DNA of 34,011 nt. Origin: Pelagibacteraceae bacterium AG-410-D23 (GTDB taxonomy: Bacteria; Pseudomonadota; Alphaproteobacteria; Pelagibacterales; Pelagibacteraceae). A model generated the notes under the pieces. The model was given only the letters and a program-made list of their open reading frames with translations, was not told the DNA's origin and made no database searches. Position 1 is the first letter of the stretch. Each line of letters begins with the position of its first letter. Where the stretch lies: positions 1 through 34,011 of the forward strand of contig QCKR01000002.1 of the NCBI GenBank assembly GCA_003215185.1, in the 5' to 3' direction. The translations under genes were made by a program, and so were the position numbers. Below, in pieces: positions 7,781 through 16,201 of this stretch.

Positions 7781-7966
7781 ATGGCAAAAACCATAAAGGT
7801 ATGTTACGCAGAAAAAATGTTGCAAATTTTCAATCAAAACTATGAAAAAATCTTAAATAAAATATTTCAACAATTTAGTAGCAACATCATTAAAGCGAGT
7901 GTTCATTTTATGCTTTTTGTTTATTGGCTTATAGTTATTGCAGGTACCTTTTTAATGTTAAATTGA
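7781..7966 (+). CDS. Small single-pass membrane protein (hypothetical) upstream of the TauE-type exporter
   Basis: This is a 61-residue ORF that I do not recognise. The N-terminal half is polar and contains a lysine- and asparagine-rich stretch (KMLQIFNQNYEKILNKIFQQF) that could be an amphipathic helix. The C-terminal ~22 residues (MLFVYWLIVIAGTFLML) form one likely transmembrane helix ending two residues from the stop. It ends 8 bases before the TauE-type gene on the same strand, suggesting one transcription unit. There is no clear Shine-Dalgarno, and an internal ATG (7817) is an alternative start. It fills what would otherwise be an unusually long gap in this compact sequence, which supports it being real. 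Confidence 0.55.
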   Translation: MAKTIKVCYAEKMLQIFNQNYEKILNKIFQQFSSNIIKASVHFMLFVYWLIVIAGTFLMLN

Positions 7967-7974
7967 TAAAATAA

Positions 7975-9048
7975 ATGGAATTTTTCCTACCAATTGCGGA
8001 AGTATCAGTAAACCTATATATAATTTTTTTTCTTAGTACACTTGTTGGTATTTTATCAGGATTATTTGGAGTTGGTGGAGGATTTCTCATGACTCCATTT
8101 TTAATTTTTTTAGGTATCCCTCCTTCATATGCTGTTGCAAATGAAGCTAATAATATTTTAGCTACATCAGTTTCAGGATCAACAACTCATTGGTTAAAAG
8201 ATACAATGGATTACAAGATGGGTATCATGATAGTTATTGGTGGAACTATAGGAACATTAATTGGAATTCTAACCTTTACTTACTTTAAAGAAATTGGAAA
8301 AATTAATTTAGTGATCTCTCTAGCTTATATGTACATACTAGCTATCATTGGAACTTTAATGCTGGTTGAAGGTGTTTCAGAAATAGACAGAGCGAGAAAA
8401 AAAATTGTTTTAAAAAAAAAATTACACTCTCATTATTGGATACATGGTCTTCCTCTAAGAATGAGATTTAAAAAATCGAAATTATATGAAAGTGCATTTA
8501 CTCCAATTATAATAGGTTTAATTGTTGGATTTATTGCAGCTATTATGGGAATTGGAGGCGCTTTTATACTAGTTCCTGCAATGATCTATATTATAGGTAT
8601 GCCAACTAAACTTGTTCCAGGAACATCACTGTTTGTTACAATTTTTGTTAGTGCAATTGTAACCGTCCTCCATGCATTCAACTATGGTTCAATTGACTTA
8701 ATTTTGGTTTCAGTTTTAATTTGTGGATCAATTATTGGAGTTCAAGTTGGACAAAAATTAGGAGAGCGGATTGATAGCTCAGAGCTTAAAACTTTATTAG
8801 CAATTCTTTTACTGGCTGTAGGTATAGCGATTGCATATGATAGTTTTTTTGCTCAAAAAGTAATTAAAGAAACTTCTCATAGTGGAACTTTAAGTACTTT
8901 TTCAATTTTTATAAAAAATCTTTCTATAGATTTTCCAATTCAATATGCAATAATTTCTATTATCTTTGCAATAGTATTAGGAGTTGCTGCTGCTTTTATT
9001 AGAAGATTTTTTTCTAATTTAAGAAAAAAATATAATGTTAAAACTTAA
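7975..9048 (+). CDS. TauE/SafE family membrane exporter
   Basis: This 357-residue multi-spanning protein has two internal repeats typical of TauE/SafE: GLFGVGGGFLMTPFLIFLGIP near the N-terminus and AIMGIGGAFILVPAMIYIIGMP in the middle, each followed by a conserved small-residue helix. It is longer than the common ~250-residue members because of a basic loop (about residues 130-175, rich in K and R) between the halves, plus extra C-terminal helices. Family members export sulfite, sulfoacetate or related organosulfur anions; the substrate here is not determined. It follows a small membrane ORF by 8 bases. Its TAA stop interlocks with the convergent pyrD stop in TTAA. Confidence 0.88.
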   Translation: MEFFLPIAEVSVNLYIIFFLSTLVGILSGLFGVGGGFLMTPFLIFLGIPPSYAVANEANNILATSVSGSTTHWLKDTMDYKMGIMIVIGGTIGTLIGILTFTYFKEIGKINLVISLAYMYILAIIGTLMLVEGVSEIDRARKKIVLKKKLHSHYWIHGLPLRMRFKKSKLYESAFTPIIIGLIVGFIAAIMGIGGAFILVPAMIYIIGMPTKLVPGTSLFVTIFVSAIVTVLHAFNYGSIDLILVSVLICGSIIGVQVGQKLGERIDSSELKTLLAILLLAVGIAIAYDSFFAQKVIKETSHSGTLSTFSIFIKNLSIDFPIQYAIISIIFAIVLGVAAAFIRRFFSNLRKKYNVKT

Positions 9049-10091
9049 CTTTTTTTTCCAACTATTTCATTAAAGTTATTTACACCAATATTTTTTAATA
9101 ATTTTTTAAGTTCTTTTTTTATTTTAATAACAATATTTGGTCCTTCATAAACCATACCTGTATATAATTGTATAAAACTAGCTCCTGCCAAAAATTTTGC
9201 ATAAGCACTTTTTCCCGAGTCAATTCCTCCTACTCCAATAATTGGAATTTTACCTTTTAATGAATTATAAAATATATTTATTAATTCATTTGATTTTTCT
9301 TCTAAAGGTTTGCCTGACAAACCTCCTTTTTGATATTTATTTGCACTTTTCAATTTATCTCTATTTTCTTCAGTTGTATTTGATACAATTATTGCTTTAA
9401 TTTCATATTTTAATATTATTTCAATTATTCGATTTGCTTTTTCAATTGATATGTCAGGTGAAATTTTTACTACCATTGGCGTGTTAGACTTCAAATTTTT
9501 CATTTCTTCTCTTATAGAACTTAATAGTTCTTCTAATTTCTCATTCTCATGAAAATCTCTTAATTTTTCAGTATTTGGTGATGAAATATTAATAGTTATA
9601 TAGTCAGCAATATCATAAAATTTTTTAATACAAATTAAGTAATCATTTAATCTATCTTTAGTATCACTATTAGGTCCTATATTTATTCCTAATAATCCAT
9701 TGGGCTTAATTGATCTAATTCTAGAACTTATATTTTCTGCTCCAAAATTATTAAATCCTAATCTGTTAATCAACGCCTCATCTTCTTGCAATCTAAAAAC
9801 TCTAGGTTTGGGATTTCCAAATTGTTTTATTGGTGTAATCGTACCAACTTCAACAAATCCAAACCCCAATTTAAACAATGGATTATATACTTCAGCGTTT
9901 TTGTCAAAACCAGCGGCAATTCCTATTGGGTTCTCAATTACTTTTCCAAATAAAGTTGTTTTAAACATTGGGTCATTTTTATTTTCATCAAAAATATTTG
10001 GTATAAAATTAAGTTTTAGTGATTTAATTGCTAAATCATGCGCAGTTTCTGGATTAATTTTAAAAATTAAAGATCTAAATTTTGAAAACAT
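9045..10091 (-). CDS. pyrD: Dihydroorotate dehydrogenase (quinone), class 2
   Basis: This 348-residue FMN enzyme oxidises dihydroorotate to orotate in pyrimidine synthesis and passes electrons to quinone. The N-terminal helical membrane-association segment (FRSLIFKINPETAHDLAIKSLKL) marks class 2. The core shows NPIGIAAGFDKNAE, the catalytic-serine region TINISSPNTEKLRDF, KISPD, and IGVGGI with SGKSAYAKFLAGASFIQLYTG for FMN phosphate binding. The ATG overlaps the lysS stop by one base, so translation is probably coupled to that gene. It overlaps the TauE-type gene by 4 bases at the convergent stops. Confidence 0.96.
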   Translation of the reverse strand: MFSKFRSLIFKINPETAHDLAIKSLKLNFIPNIFDENKNDPMFKTTLFGKVIENPIGIAAGFDKNAEVYNPLFKLGFGFVEVGTITPIKQFGNPKPRVFRLQEDEALINRLGFNNFGAENISSRIRSIKPNGLLGINIGPNSDTKDRLNDYLICIKKFYDIADYITINISSPNTEKLRDFHENEKLEELLSSIREEMKNLKSNTPMVVKISPDISIEKANRIIEIILKYEIKAIIVSNTTEENRDKLKSANKYQKGGLSGKPLEEKSNELINIFYNSLKGKIPIIGVGGIDSGKSAYAKFLAGASFIQLYTGMVYEGPNIVIKIKKELKKLLKNIGVNNFNEIVGKKS

Positions 10092-11653
10092 TATTTTATT
10101 TTTTCTTTAATAAGTTGTTTTGTTTCATTAACTCCAAAAAAACTTATAAAAAAGCCCATCCTAGGTCCATTTTCATCTCCAAAAACTACTTCGTAAATTA
10201 ATTTAAACCAATCTCTCAAATTTTCTTTATATCCATTCTCTTTACCTACAGAATAAATTTTGGTTTGAATATCCTCTGGTTGCATGTTGTCATTACAACT
10301 TTCTAATGACTCAACTAAAGCTTCAAGTGCTTTTTTCTCTTCATGGTTTGGTTTTTTATAACTTTTTTTCTGCTTTATTACATCATTAAAATATCTTATT
10401 GCATAATTTATTAAATTATCAAAAATTGGGTATTCATTATCTATAATATTTTTTTTATATTTTTTTACAAATTTCCATAATAATTCTTTTGTATTAGCAT
10501 TACTTGTTTCAACTAAATTTAACAGCATTGAAAAAGGCATAATTGTTTTTTCTTTTGGTATTTTTCCATTGTGAACATGCCATGCTGGATTCATTAATAA
10601 CTGTAATTCATTTTGAGATTTTCCTTTTTCAATAAAATCTAAATATTCATCTACAGCTTTTGGAACAATTTCTTTATAAAGTTTTTTTGCTCTTTTTGGA
10701 TTTTGGTACATAAAAAGAGATAAACTTTCTGGCGAAGCATAATTTAACCAATTTTCAATTGTAATTCCATTACCTTTTGACTTAGAAATCTTTTCTCCTT
10801 TTTCATCCAAGAATAATTCATATGCAAATCCTGAAGGATCATTTTTTCCTAATAATTTTATTATTTTTTTTGATAAAATTGCACTTTCAATTAAATCCTT
10901 TCCATACATTTCAAAATCTACATCAAGCGCATACCATCTCATTGCCCAATCAACTTTCCATTGCAATTTACACTTACCATCTAAAACACTAGTTTCTAGT
11001 TTTTTTCCATTATTATCAAAAATAATTGTAGATTTTTTTTTATTAATTTCTATTACAGGTATTTCTAGAACTATCCCAGTTTCTGGACATATTGGTAAAA
11101 ACGGACAATAAGTTTTTTGCCTTTCTTTTCCAAGAGTTGGTAAAATTGTTTCCATAATAGATTGATAATTATCAAGAACAATTTTAAGAGATGAGTTAAA
11201 GAAACCAGATTTATAAAGCTCTGTAGAACTTTTAAAAGTATAACTAAAATTAAAATCATTTAGAAATTTTTTTAGCATTTCATTATTATGTTTTCCAAAA
11301 CTATCAAATTTTTCAAAAGGATCTGGAATACTTGTTAAAGGCTTATGTAGATTTTTATTTAATATTTCTTTTTTTGGAACATTATCTGGAACTTTTCTTA
11401 GACCATCCATATCATCTGAAAAAGTTATTATTTCCTTTGGAAAATCTGTAAGATGATTTAAAGCATTAACAACCATTGTTGTTCGTGCTACCTCGCCAAA
11501 AGTTCCTATGTGTGGTAATCCACTTGGTCCATATCCAGTTTGTAAAATTATTTTACCCTTTTTTTCTATAAATTGTTTTCTTTCTTTTAAAATCTTTCTT
11601 GCCTCAATAAAGGGCCAAGCACTAGTCTTGTCTATATTCAATTTTTCAATCAC
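10091..11653 (-). CDS. lysS: Class I lysyl-tRNA synthetase
   Basis: This 520-residue enzyme is the archaeal-type class I LysRS, which replaces the common class II enzyme in alphaproteobacteria. The nucleotide-binding HIGH equivalent is PSGLPHIGTFGE (about residues 43-53), and the KMSKS equivalent is KISKSKGNG (about 288-296). A helical anticodon-binding region forms the C-terminal third. The start is GTG at 11653; no upstream in-frame ATG exists and the residues that follow already match the family N-terminus. It heads a two-gene unit with pyrD and is divergent from trkH. Confidence 0.95.
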   Translation of the reverse strand: MIEKLNIDKTSAWPFIEARKILKERKQFIEKKGKIILQTGYGPSGLPHIGTFGEVARTTMVVNALNHLTDFPKEIITFSDDMDGLRKVPDNVPKKEILNKNLHKPLTSIPDPFEKFDSFGKHNNEMLKKFLNDFNFSYTFKSSTELYKSGFFNSSLKIVLDNYQSIMETILPTLGKERQKTYCPFLPICPETGIVLEIPVIEINKKKSTIIFDNNGKKLETSVLDGKCKLQWKVDWAMRWYALDVDFEMYGKDLIESAILSKKIIKLLGKNDPSGFAYELFLDEKGEKISKSKGNGITIENWLNYASPESLSLFMYQNPKRAKKLYKEIVPKAVDEYLDFIEKGKSQNELQLLMNPAWHVHNGKIPKEKTIMPFSMLLNLVETSNANTKELLWKFVKKYKKNIIDNEYPIFDNLINYAIRYFNDVIKQKKSYKKPNHEEKKALEALVESLESCNDNMQPEDIQTKIYSVGKENGYKENLRDWFKLIYEVVFGDENGPRMGFFISFFGVNETKQLIKEKIK

Positions 11654-11744
11654 TTCTTATAATAACAAAATGTCTAATAAATATTGTTTTTATTAATTCT
11701 TATAGAGTTGCAATTTATTTACCATAAAATAATGTTCATTGAAA

Positions 11745-13190
11745 ATGTCTAATTACAAAACTGTCTTTTTTACACTGGGTATTTTGCAGATGATACTTGG
11801 TATCTCAATGATCTTTCCAATAATCACACAAATTATATTTAAAGAATTTGACTCATCTTTCGTAAGCAGTGCCATGATTACAATAACATTTGGAGTATTG
11901 TTTTTTTTATCAAATCTTGAAAATGATAAAAAAATAAATTTAAAACACGCATTTTTATTAACATCTCTTTCTTGGATCAGTGTTGCAGTATTTGGATCTC
12001 TTCCATTTTTATTTTCTGATTTAAATTTAAGTATTACAGACTCTATTTTTGAAAGTATGTCAGGAATTACAACTACAGGTTCAACAATTATAACTGACTT
12101 AAATTCAACTCCCAAAGCAATTCTTTTTTGGAGAGCAATTCTTCAATGGTTGGGTGGAATTGGAATAATTGTAATGGCAATTACTTTAATGCCAACCATG
12201 AACGTTGGTGGGATGCAATTACTTAAAGTTTCAAGTAGCGATAGTTCAGAAAAAATTTTACCCAAAACAAAGGAAATAGCATTTAGATTAATAATTATCT
12301 ATATATCTCTAACTTTTCTTTGTGCATTATTTTATAAAATATTTGGAATGAAATTTTTTGACAGCTTAACTCATTCAATGACAACAATAGCCACAGGTGG
12401 ATTTTCGAATTATAATGATTCAATTGGACATTTTAATAATTTCAAAATTGAAATGACTTCAATCATTTTTATTATACTAGGAAGCATACCTTTTATCGCT
12501 TACATTAAATATTTAAGTGGCAAAAAAAATATATTTATGACTGATAATCAAATAAAATCTTTCTTTAAGATAATTTTTTTTTCAATATTAATTTTATTCT
12601 TATATTTAACCATTATTAATAAAAATTTTTCTGAAATTGGTATAAGATCTATTTCTTTCAATGTAATCTCTATTTTAACTGGAACAGGTTATGTAACACA
12701 GAATTTTGATAGTTGGGGAAATTTCCCTCTTATTTATTTTTTAATTTTAATGTTCATTGGTGGTTGTGCTGGGTCAACAACTTGTGGAATAAAAATTTTT
12801 AGAGTTCAAATTTTATATTTATTTATAAAAAATCAATTAAAAAAAATTATTTATCCTAGAGGTGTCTTTATTATAAAATATGATGGTAATGAAGTTAATG
12901 ATAAATTTATGTCATCAATAATCTCATTTATTTATCTTTATATAATAATATTTTTTGTAATTGCTGCTCTTTTATCTTTAAGTGGATTGGACTTTACTAC
13001 CTCTATTTCTGGGGCAGCAACTTCGATTTCCAATGTTGGGCCAGGACTCGGTGAATTAATAGGCCCAAATGGTAATTTTTCTCAATTACCCAATTTTTCA
13101 AAATGGGTATTAAGTTTTGGAATGATCTTGGGTAGACTTGAATTATTTGCTATACTTGTTCTGTTATTGCCATCATTTTGGCAAAAATAA
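11745..13190 (+). CDS. trkH: Trk-type potassium uptake protein TrkH
   Basis: This K+ transporter subunit of about 481 residues contains four selectivity-filter repeats: ITTTGSTI, IATGGFSN, LTGTGYVTQ and SNVGPGLG, each between membrane helices. It is the membrane channel of the TrkAH system; the regulatory TrkA is not in the window. I place the start at ATG 11745 (MSNYKTVFF) rather than the track's TTG 11739, two codons earlier. Divergent from lysS, it is followed after 2 bases by the AmpG-like gene, so the three genes to 15308 form one probable operon, although potassium uptake has no obvious tie to peptidoglycan recycling. Confidence 0.95.
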   Translation: MSNYKTVFFTLGILQMILGISMIFPIITQIIFKEFDSSFVSSAMITITFGVLFFLSNLENDKKINLKHAFLLTSLSWISVAVFGSLPFLFSDLNLSITDSIFESMSGITTTGSTIITDLNSTPKAILFWRAILQWLGGIGIIVMAITLMPTMNVGGMQLLKVSSSDSSEKILPKTKEIAFRLIIIYISLTFLCALFYKIFGMKFFDSLTHSMTTIATGGFSNYNDSIGHFNNFKIEMTSIIFIILGSIPFIAYIKYLSGKKNIFMTDNQIKSFFKIIFFSILILFLYLTIINKNFSEIGIRSISFNVISILTGTGYVTQNFDSWGNFPLIYFLILMFIGGCAGSTTCGIKIFRVQILYLFIKNQLKKIIYPRGVFIIKYDGNEVNDKFMSSIISFIYLYIIIFFVIAALLSLSGLDFTTSISGAATSISNVGPGLGELIGPNGNFSQLPNFSKWVLSFGMILGRLELFAILVLLLPSFWQK

Positions 13191-13192
13191 AT

Positions 13193-14566
13193 ATGACTGA
13201 AAAAAAACAAAGCTGGTTTGAATCACTTCTAGTTTACAAAGACATAAGAATGGTAAGAATATTGCTTCTTGGAGCAATAAGTGGTTTTCCGTGGGTTTTA
13301 ATAGCAAGTAGTTTAAGTCTTTGGTTAAAAGAAGAAGGTTTAAGTAGATCAACAATAGGTTGGGCAGGTTTAATTTTTGGAGTTTATGCTTTTAATTATT
13401 TATGGGCACCAATAATCGATAGAATTCAAATACCAATTTTAACAAAAAAACTAGGTCATAGAAGAGGATGGATAGTTTTAATGCAAATTGCAATTTTGCT
13501 GAGCTTGTTAGTTTGGAGTTTTATAAATCCAACACAAAACTTAGCTCTATTAATTACAGTTGGATTAATTATTGCAATAGCGTCTGCTACTCAAGATATT
13601 ACGGTTGATGCTTTAAGAATTGAACAAATTAACGAGAATGAAGGAAAATCTATGGCGGCTGGTGCTGCGATGGCAGTGGTCGGTTGGTGGACAGGCTACA
13701 AATTAGGAGGTGTAATTGCTTTATTTACAGCAGAATATTTTGAAAATATGGGTATTGCAGACTACTGGCAAGCTACTTTTTTAGTTTTAGGAGTTGTTAT
13801 AATTTTAATGAATATAGGTTTAATGTTTGTTCATGAACCAACTAAAACTGATAGAGAAGCAAAACAAAGAGATACTGACAAGTTAATACAAGGAAAACTT
13901 GGTTCAAAAAATATTATAACTAGCTTTGTTGCTTACATTGTTGGAACTATAGGTGGACCAATAATTAGTTTCTTTAGAAAAAATGGATTTGCTATTGCTC
14001 TAGGAATATTAGGTTTTGTATTCTTATTTAAAATTGGAGAAGCGTTTCTTGGTCGTATGTCTATTGTTTTTTACAAAGAAATTGGATTTTCTAAAGGTCA
14101 AATAGCAATTTACTCAAAAGGATTAGGATGGATAACAACAGTTATTTTTACATTGCTAGGAGGAGTAATGGCGATGAGAGCAGGAACTATCAAAACTATG
14201 TTTTTTGCTGGAGGTTTAATGGCTTTAACAAACCTGCTTTTTGCTCTTTTGGCTTGGACTGGTAAATCTGAATTATTATTTGCAATTGCTGTGATAGCAG
14301 ATGATATTACTGCTGCATTTGCAACAGTAGCATTTGTTGCTTTCATATCATTATTAGTTGATAGAACTTATACAGCAACTCAATATGCGTTACTTGCATC
14401 AATAGGAACTGCTGGAAGAACAACTCTTGCTTCATCCTCAGGAGCTCTTGTTGACTGGTTAAATGGAGACTGGGGAACCTTCTTTATTATAACTACAGTT
14501 ATGGTCATTCCTTCTCTAGTTTGTTTGTGGTTTATTAAAAATAAAATAAAAATTGGTGCAAAATAA
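13193..14566 (+). CDS. AmpG-like MFS permease
   Basis: This MFS protein has about 457 residues and 12 or more hydrophobic segments. The N-terminal part, GAISGFPWVLIASSLSLWLKEEGLSRSTIGW followed by YLWAPIIDR, is the AmpG pattern. AmpG carries anhydromuropeptides released from peptidoglycan into the cytoplasm. The ORF track's TTG start (13178) lies inside trkH; ATG 13193, 2 bases after the trkH stop, is better. The next gene is an NlpC/P60 hydrolase overlapping its end, and that pairing supports a role in cell-wall fragment recycling. A different amphiphilic substrate cannot be excluded. Confidence 0.82.
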   Translation: MTEKKQSWFESLLVYKDIRMVRILLLGAISGFPWVLIASSLSLWLKEEGLSRSTIGWAGLIFGVYAFNYLWAPIIDRIQIPILTKKLGHRRGWIVLMQIAILLSLLVWSFINPTQNLALLITVGLIIAIASATQDITVDALRIEQINENEGKSMAAGAAMAVVGWWTGYKLGGVIALFTAEYFENMGIADYWQATFLVLGVVIILMNIGLMFVHEPTKTDREAKQRDTDKLIQGKLGSKNIITSFVAYIVGTIGGPIISFFRKNGFAIALGILGFVFLFKIGEAFLGRMSIVFYKEIGFSKGQIAIYSKGLGWITTVIFTLLGGVMAMRAGTIKTMFFAGGLMALTNLLFALLAWTGKSELLFAIAVIADDITAAFATVAFVAFISLLVDRTYTATQYALLASIGTAGRTTLASSSGALVDWLNGDWGTFFIITTVMVIPSLVCLWFIKNKIKIGAK

Positions 14567-15308
14567 TTTTTTTTGTAATAAGCCCTATATAAATTTATAC
14601 GACAAACCTTTTTGTAACTCTAAAATTAGTTCGCAAATTTTATATGGTGAAAAATTCAAAATATTATCTAGAAAAAAAAAGTTTATTAAAATCAAAACTT
14701 CATACGACAACTATGTAGGTTATATAAAATCATTTAAGTATATTAATAATTTTAAACCAACTCATAAAATAATTACTCTTAAATCAAGGATTTTTAAAGC
14801 TCCAAAAAATTTATCAAAATATCGATCAAAAAAATTTTTGCCTTTTTTAAGTAAAATAAAAGTAATAAAAAAAAATAAAAACTTTTTTATGTTTGAAAAT
14901 AATAAATGGCTATTTGTCAAAGATACAAAAATAATTAATAAAAAAGAAAAAAATTTTCTTAAAATTTTAAAATTATTTTTGAATTCTAAATATAAATGGG
15001 GTGGAAAAACATACGATGGTATTGATTGTTCTGCATTGATTCAATTATTTTATAAATTTAATAATAAATTTTTTCCAAGAGATACTGTAGATCAAATAAG
15101 ATATAAAAAAGGTTTTTCTAAAAAGAAAAAATTCAAATTTGGTGATATTATTTATTGGAAAGGTCACGTTGCAATTTGTGTCAATTCAAAAGAACTAATT
15201 CATGCGTATGGACCTAGAAAGAAAGTTTTAAAAATGCCAATAAAAAAAACAATAGAACTAATAAAAAAAACTGCAAATCTTGAAGTTAAAAAAGTTTTTT
15301 CTATTTAA
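14553..15308 (+). CDS. NlpC/P60 (C40) peptidase with N-terminal SH3-like domains
   Basis: The ~251-residue protein has one or two bacterial SH3-like segments in the first ~120 residues (YINLYDKPF...ILYGEKFKIL, YDNYVGYIK). A C-terminal C40 cysteine peptidase follows: catalytic Cys in YDGIDCSALIQLFY, catalytic His in WKGHVAICV, and ELIHAYGP. This layout matches gamma-D-glutamyl-diamino-acid endopeptidases that trim muropeptides. No signal peptide is visible, so it is probably cytoplasmic, consistent with processing fragments imported by the AmpG-like neighbour. The start is TTG 14553 or the adjacent GTG 14556; both overlap the permease gene by 11-14 bases. It is very lysine- and asparagine-rich. 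Its stop interlocks with tyrA in TTAA. Confidence 0.87.
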   Translation: MVQNNFFCNKPYINLYDKPFCNSKISSQILYGEKFKILSRKKKFIKIKTSYDNYVGYIKSFKYINNFKPTHKIITLKSRIFKAPKNLSKYRSKKFLPFLSKIKVIKKNKNFFMFENNKWLFVKDTKIINKKEKNFLKILKLFLNSKYKWGGKTYDGIDCSALIQLFYKFNNKFFPRDTVDQIRYKKGFSKKKKFKFGDIIYWKGHVAICVNSKELIHAYGPRKKVLKMPIKKTIELIKKTANLEVKKVFSI

Positions 15309-16201
15309 ATTTCTTCTCTACCAAAGTCTGGTTTAGAAATATCGTGTTTTAGCTCTATTATCTGTTTTCTCACTTTTTTTGAATTAATTAATACTCTTCT
15401 TAAATTTTTATCTTCAAGATTATTAATATTTTTTTTGAAAACATTTAAATTTTTAATAAACATATTAATTGTGCTAATCATATTTTCTTTATTACTAAAA
15501 AAAATATCTCTCCACATAATTTCATTTGATGCTGCGGTTCTAGAAAAATCTCTAAGACCTCCAGCACTATACTTAATTATATTTTTTTTCTTTTTTTTTT
15601 GAAAATCTTGAGCAGTTTTAATTAAATTATAAGCAATTAAATGTGGTAAATGACTAGTTATTGCAAATATTTTGTCATGCTCAAATGGATCCATAAAAAT
15701 AATCCTTGAGCCAAGTTTTTTCCAAAATCGCACAACCTTTTTAACTTTATTTTTATTTTTATCATTAGTAATTATGCACCATTTTTTTTTAAATAAATTT
15801 TTGTTACCAAATTCTGGACCACTAACCTCAGAGCCTGTAATGGGATGGCTTAAAATCCAATCTAATGATTTTTTTAACATTTTGTTTTTTAGTTTTAAAA
15901 CATTATGCTTTGTAGAACTTACATCAGTTATTACACTTTTTTTATGTAAAAATTTGTTCAGATAAGGAATAATATTCTGGTATTCACTCATAGGCGTACA
16001 TAAAATAACTAAATCAATATTAGATATTCTTTTATCTAATTTATTCAATATTATTAATTTTGAATTTATTTTTTTTATTATAGATATATTTTTTTTTGAT
16101 TTTTCATAGACAAAAATATTTTTTGATATTTTTTTAGCAATTGAAGCTCTTAGTACTGATGAACCTATTAACCCACAACCTACTATAAGAATATTTTTCA
16201 T
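15305..16201 (-). CDS. tyrA: Prephenate/arogenate dehydrogenase
   Basis: This 298-residue NAD(P)-dependent enzyme begins with the Rossmann motif ILIVGCGLIGSSVLRA. Other features are VILCTPMSEY, ITDVSSTKHNV, the catalytic-His region LSHPITGSEVSG, and SHLPHLIAYNL with GGLRDFSRTAAS. It catalyses the committed step to tyrosine. Its ATG overlaps the hisC stop by one base, so the pair is coupled. No fused chorismate mutase domain is present. Whether it prefers prephenate or arogenate is not visible. Confidence 0.93.
   Translation of the reverse strand: MKNILIVGCGLIGSSVLRASIAKKISKNIFVYEKSKKNISIIKKINSKLIILNKLDKRISNIDLVILCTPMSEYQNIIPYLNKFLHKKSVITDVSSTKHNVLKLKNKMLKKSLDWILSHPITGSEVSGPEFGNKNLFKKKWCIITNDKNKNKVKKVVRFWKKLGSRIIFMDPFEHDKIFAITSHLPHLIAYNLIKTAQDFQKKKKKNIIKYSAGGLRDFSRTAASNEIMWRDIFFSNKENMISTINMFIKNLNVFKKNINNLEDKNLRRVLINSKKVRKQIIELKHDISKPDFGREEI

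Noticed and set aside
9700-10110. 136-residue plus-strand ORF
   Set aside because: It is fully antisense to pyrD and the lysS end, whose frames are clearly conserved. Its residues (Asn/Leu/Ile/Ser-rich) are what the reverse of an AT-rich gene gives.
11654-11744. Promoters in the lysS-trkH divergent gap
   Set aside because: Several AT-rich hexamers can be found but none has a good -35/-10 pair with 16-18 base spacing, so no site is called.
11753-12115. 120-residue minus-strand ORF
   Set aside because: Shadow of trkH, which has all its filter motifs in the plus frame.
15672-15965. 97-residue plus-strand ORF inside tyrA
   Set aside because: Antisense of a conserved enzyme; phenylalanine/leucine-rich shadow of AT-rich codons.
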